Shown here: positions 28,028 to 30,708 of the stretch, in pieces
Layout of the letters: the number at the start of each line of letters is the position of its first letter
Position numbering within the stretch: the stretch's first letter is position 1
Made by a program: the position numbers and the translations under genes
The notes under the pieces: model-generated
Database searches by the model: none
What the model was told of the DNA's origin: nothing
What the model saw: only the letters and a program-made list of their open reading frames with translations
Source: GCA-2715645 sp042095375
GTDB lineage: Bacteria > Bacteroidota > Bacteroidia > Cytophagales > MED-G16
NCBI GenBank assembly: GCA_042095375.1
Contig: JBELBJ010000014.1
Location: 1-30,708, forward strand
Reading direction: 5' to 3'
Length of the DNA stretch: 30,708 bases

Positions 28028-28128
28028 GCCACATCAAGAATACTTAATTGTATACCAACCGAACGATAACGGTGGTTTAGTGATGTGGGCATCTCAGTCA
28101 AAATCGATTCTCATACTCTAATCTTGAT
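28028..28128 (+). ncRNA. Putative structured leader RNA of metK (cis-regulatory candidate)
   Basis: The leader can fold into a three-way junction. P1 is CCACATCA (28029-28036) with TGATGTGG (28081-28088). P2 is ATAC/GTAT (28040-28043, 28050-28053). P3 is ACC-A-ACCG/CGGTGGT (28054-28061, 28070-28076) with one bulged A. A competing helix, ATCAAGA (28033-28039) with TCTTGAT (28122-28128), shares bases with P1, so the two are mutually exclusive, as in a switch. The region is clearly richer in G/C than the surrounding spacer. It lies directly upstream of S-adenosylmethionine synthetase, a common site of SAM riboswitches, but I find neither SAM-I nor SAM-II core motifs. The function is inferred. 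Confidence 0.45.
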
Positions 28129-28147
28129 AAAAATAAAATTTTAAATT

Positions 28148-29392
28148 ATGAGACATCTATTTACATCAGAATCAGTAAGTGAAGGACATCCAGATAAAAT
28201 GGCAGATCAAATTAGTGATGCATTACTTGATAGTTATTTAGCATTTGATAAAAATTCGAAAGTTGCTTGTGAAACTCTTGTAACAACTGGACAGGTTGTA
28301 GTAGCAGGAGAAATTAAGACAAACTCCATAATAGATCATGATAAGATTATTAGAAATGTTATCAACGATATAGGATATAACAAAAGTCAATACCAGTTTG
28401 ATGCTAAATCTTGTGGTATTTTTTCAGCATTGCACTCTCAATCATCAGACATTAATCAAGGTGTTGACAGGAAGGACGAAAAAATGCAGGGAGCAGGAGA
28501 CCAAGGTATGATGTTTGGATATGCTTCTAATGAAACTGAAGACTTTATGCCAATATCTATTGATTTATCTCATAAATTATTAATTGAACTTGCAGATGTA
28601 AGAAGAGAAAATGATGAAATCAGGTATTTGAGACCTGACTCTAAGTCTCAAGTTACATTAGAATATAAAGACAGTAAACCTTCTAGAATAGATAGTATTG
28701 TTATTTCTACGCAACATGATGAGTTTGATAATGACAATGAAATGCTAAAAAAAATAAAATATGATATAGTATCACAGTTTATTCCTAGATTCTTAAATAA
28801 TAACCCTCAGTACCAAAAACTATTTAATGATAAAATTAATTATCATATAAACCCAACAGGAAAGTTTGTGATTGGTGGTCCTCATGGAGATACAGGTTTA
28901 ACTGGCAGGAAAATCATTGTAGACACATATGGTGGTAAAGGAGCTCATGGAGGTGGAGCATTTTCTGGAAAAGATCCAAGTAAAGTTGATAGAAGTGCAG
29001 CTTATGCAACAAGGCATATTGCTAAAAATATTTGTGCAGCAGGACTTTGTGATGAAATTTTAGTTCAAGTAAGTTATGCTATTGGTGTTGCAAAACCTAT
29101 GGGTATTTATGTGAATACTTTTGGTACTTCTAAATGCTCAATGAGTGATATTGAGATCTCAAATGTAATATCTCAAAATATTGGGATGACTCCATATGAT
29201 ATTGAAAACCGACTAAAATTAAGAAGTCCTATATATCTTGATACAGCATCTTATGGTCACATGGGGAGAATACCTTCGATTGTTAAAAAAGAATTTTTAT
29301 CATTAGATGGAAATAAAAAAACTTTAGAAGTAGAAACTTTTACGTGGGAGAAATTAGATATGGTAGATAAAATCAAAAAATTAATAAAATAA
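28148..29392 (+). CDS. metK: S-adenosylmethionine synthetase
   Basis: MetK makes SAM from methionine and ATP in the cytoplasm. The 414-residue protein begins HLFTSESVSEGHPDK (H14 and D16 of GHPDK at the active site). It also has GAGDQGMMFGYA near residue 118, GGPHGDTGLTGRKIIVDTYG and GGGAFSGKDPSKVDRSAAY, the hallmark motifs of the family. Length and motifs are normal for Bacteroidota. The ATG lies about 20 bases after the alternative leader helix; no Shine-Dalgarno is visible, as usual in this phylum. The QueF-like gene starts 6 bases after its stop, so metK heads an operon that continues to metH, linking SAM production to methionine regeneration. Confidence 0.97.
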   Translation: MRHLFTSESVSEGHPDKMADQISDALLDSYLAFDKNSKVACETLVTTGQVVVAGEIKTNSIIDHDKIIRNVINDIGYNKSQYQFDAKSCGIFSALHSQSSDINQGVDRKDEKMQGAGDQGMMFGYASNETEDFMPISIDLSHKLLIELADVRRENDEIRYLRPDSKSQVTLEYKDSKPSRIDSIVISTQHDEFDNDNEMLKKIKYDIVSQFIPRFLNNNPQYQKLFNDKINYHINPTGKFVIGGPHGDTGLTGRKIIVDTYGGKGAHGGGAFSGKDPSKVDRSAAYATRHIAKNICAAGLCDEILVQVSYAIGVAKPMGIYVNTFGTSKCSMSDIEISNVISQNIGMTPYDIENRLKLRSPIYLDTASYGHMGRIPSIVKKEFLSLDGNKKTLEVETFTWEKLDMVDKIKKLIK

Positions 29393-29398
29393 TAAATT

Positions 29399-29809
29399 AT
29401 GAAAAAAACATATTTAGACGTTGATTCTAGTCTTTTAGTTACGATTCCTAATCCTGATAAAAAGACCTATGAAATTAAAATGAAACAACCTGAACTAACT
29501 TTTTTAGGTGTTTATGAACAACCTGATTTTGCTTCATTATATATTTTATTTTATCCAGGTAAAACTATTGTTGAACTAAAATCTCTTAAAATCTATCTTC
29601 AGCAGTATAGAGATCTTATTATCTCTTACGAAAGATTAATTAATGTTCTTTATGATGATTTATTAAAAGTTTATAAGCCAAAGAGATTAAGAATAGTTTT
29701 AGATTGTAATCCTAGAGGAGGTATTTCTTCTAGACTTACTCAAGATTCTGACTGGAAATCATTAGGAGGTAAAGAAGAATATAAAAATTATACTGAAGAC
29801 GTTTGGTAG
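29399..29809 (+). CDS. QueF-like T-fold protein lacking the catalytic cysteine
   Basis: The 136-residue protein aligns along its whole length with short-form QueF (7-cyano-7-deazaguanine reductase, the preQ0 to preQ1 step of queuosine synthesis). The QueF substrate motif ELKSLKIYL is intact (E59), as are QPDFA (41-45) and the C-terminal NPRGGI (104-109). However, the segment that normally reads CPxTGQPD is here LGVYEQPD (36-43), one residue shorter and with glycine at the position of the nucleophilic cysteine. The usual HE pair is Y77-E78. The only cysteine is C103, just before NPRGG. It may therefore not be a nitrile reductase. It lies 6 bases after metK and 1 base before the membrane protein gene. 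Confidence 0.8.
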   Translation: MKKTYLDVDSSLLVTIPNPDKKTYEIKMKQPELTFLGVYEQPDFASLYILFYPGKTIVELKSLKIYLQQYRDLIISYERLINVLYDDLLKVYKPKRLRIVLDCNPRGGISSRLTQDSDWKSLGGKEEYKNYTEDVW

Positions 29810-29810
29810 A

Positions 29811-30374
29811 ATGAGTGAATCAAAAAATAACAATTTTTATTTAGTACTGGGGTTAATTTTAATTATTGCTTTTTCGAGATTAATTCCCCATTATCCAAAT
29901 TTTACTCCTTTGTGTTCTATTGCATTATTTGGTGCAAAATACTTTAATAATAGATACTTAGCATATATTTTACCAATATTTGCTGTATGGTTAAGTGATA
30001 TTATAATTAATAATTTTGTATTAGGACAGTACTTTAATGAATTTACACTATTCTATTCTGGTTTTTATTGGCAGTATGGATCTATAATATTAATTACTTT
30101 ATTTGGAAAGCTTACGTTAAAGAATATCTCAGTTTCTAAGATATTAGGTGTTAGTATTTCCTCTTCTCTTATATTTTTTGTTATTTCAAATTTTGGAGTT
30201 TGGGTTTCTAGCTCATTCTATCCTAATACCTTTTCAGGATTAATTACATGTTATGTTGCTGCTATTCCTTTTTATTACGGGACACTAGGTGGAACAATTT
30301 TTTACTCATTTTTTTTATTTGGCTCTTTTGAGTTTATTTCAAGAAGAACTAATAAATCATTTTCTATTAGATGA
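29811..30374 (+). CDS. Multi-pass membrane protein (DUF6580-like)
   Basis: This is a 187-residue hydrophobic protein with about five to six membrane helices. The N-terminal part FSRLIPHYPNFTPLCSIALFG and the following YLAYILPIFAVWLSDIIINN resemble the DUF6580 family, small membrane proteins similar in size and layout to substrate-binding (S) subunits of ECF vitamin transporters. The family name is from memory. The gene starts one base after the QueF-like gene and its stop overlaps the start of metH by 4 bases (ATGA), so it is translated within the metK-metH operon. Its position next to a QueF-like gene and a B12-dependent-type methionine synthase allows uptake of a deazaguanine base or cobalamin; this is speculation. 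Confidence 0.65.
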   Translation: MSESKNNNFYLVLGLILIIAFSRLIPHYPNFTPLCSIALFGAKYFNNRYLAYILPIFAVWLSDIIINNFVLGQYFNEFTLFYSGFYWQYGSIILITLFGKLTLKNISVSKILGVSISSSLIFFVISNFGVWVSSSFYPNTFSGLITCYVAAIPFYYGTLGGTIFYSFFLFGSFEFISRRTNKSFSIR

Positions 30375-30708
30375 AATCTATATTTTCAGAATTAAATTCT
30401 AGGATTCTTGTTTTAGACGGTGCTATGGGCACAATGATACAAACTTATAAGCTAGAAGAAGAAGATTTTAGAGGTGATAGGTTTAAAGATCATGAGATAC
30501 TATTGAAAGGCAATAATGATCTTCTTTCCATAACTAGACCAGATATTATTAAAGAAATTCATAAGGGTTATTTGGATTCTGGAGCTGATATTGTACAGAC
30601 GAATACTTTTTCTTCTACATCTATAGCGATGGAAGATTATGCATTACAAGATCTGGTATATGAACTTAATTTTGAGTCTGCAAAAATAGCAAGAGAGGTA
30701 ACAGATAA
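30371..30708 (+). CDS. metH: Methionine synthase / homocysteine S-methyltransferase, N-terminal part (partial)
   Basis: The reading frame from ATG at 30371 stays open to the right edge (112 codons). It gives the beginning of the homocysteine-binding domain of cobalamin-dependent methionine synthase: VLDGAMGTMIQTYKL, then NDLLSITRPDIIKEIHKGYL and GADIVQTNTFSST, the usual order in MetH. In some Bacteroidota metH is split into two genes; the window ends too early to tell. It starts by a 4-base overlap with the membrane protein gene and closes the methionine cycle with metK at the head of the operon. Confidence 0.9.
   Translation, partial: MKSIFSELNSRILVLDGAMGTMIQTYKLEEEDFRGDRFKDHEILLKGNNDLLSITRPDIIKEIHKGYLDSGADIVQTNTFSSTSIAMEDYALQDLVYELNFESAKIAREVTD

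Noticed and set aside
28028..28128. SAM-I or SAM-II riboswitch upstream of metK
   Set aside because: The conserved cores expected for these classes (for example GCTAAA-type 3' segment of SAM-II, or the SAM-I kink-turn region) are not visible, so only an unclassified structured leader is claimed.

Overview
The window looks like a low-GC marine member of the Bacteroidota, most likely Flavobacteriales. The evidence is: a 16S rRNA 5' half with Bacteroidota-like signatures; a SusC/SusD pair; many short-signal lipoproteins; promoter boxes of the Bacteroidota type (TTTG-N19..21-TAnnTTTG) with no Shine-Dalgarno dependence; very AT-rich intergenic DNA; and frequent GTG/TTG starts. The left edge breaks off inside the 16S gene and a run of exactly 100 N lies inside glpD, so this is probably a draft or metagenome-derived scaffold.

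Layout, left to right. (1) 1-778: 5' half of a 16S rRNA gene on the minus strand with its leader and a good Bacteroidota promoter, whose start site overlaps a terminator for the upstream operon. (2) 779-2570: housekeeping minus-strand operon rpmH, rnpA, tsaB and a DUF2480 gene. (3) 2566-5216: overlapping minus-strand genes for a glycerol channel (GlpF-like), a glycerophosphodiester phosphodiesterase lipoprotein and a PfkB-family (adenosine-kinase-like) sugar/nucleoside kinase. (4) 5346-5804: a lone plus-strand LEA14-like lipoprotein. (5) 5797-25228: a long minus-strand accessory locus. It reads SusC, SusD, a strong terminator, a 1103-aa double-propeller (VCBS/UnbV) lipoprotein, a small unknown lipoprotein, two more ~1100-aa paralogues of the propeller protein, a vanadium-haloperoxidase/PAP2-type lipoprotein, glpK and glpD. 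From the first propeller gene to glpD the genes overlap or lie within about 11 bases of each other. (6) 25491-27997: an NTF2-like lipoprotein, then a divergent secreted GH20 beta-N-acetylhexosaminidase. (7) 28019-30708: a plus-strand methionine-cycle operon, metK, a QueF-like gene without the catalytic cysteine, a membrane protein and the start of metH. It is preceded by a promoter and a compact structured leader.

How the genes may work together (inference): SusC/SusD would import, and the surface propeller lipoproteins and the PAP2/haloperoxidase-like enzyme would bind or process, an unknown substrate outside the cell. GlpK and GlpD in the same transcription unit, with GlpF and the phosphodiesterase next door, suggest that the substrate, or part of it, yields glycerol or glycerol 3-phosphate. 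The two least explained items are this SusCD-propeller-haloperoxidase-glp unit and the metK leader with the cysteine-less QueF-like gene behind it.
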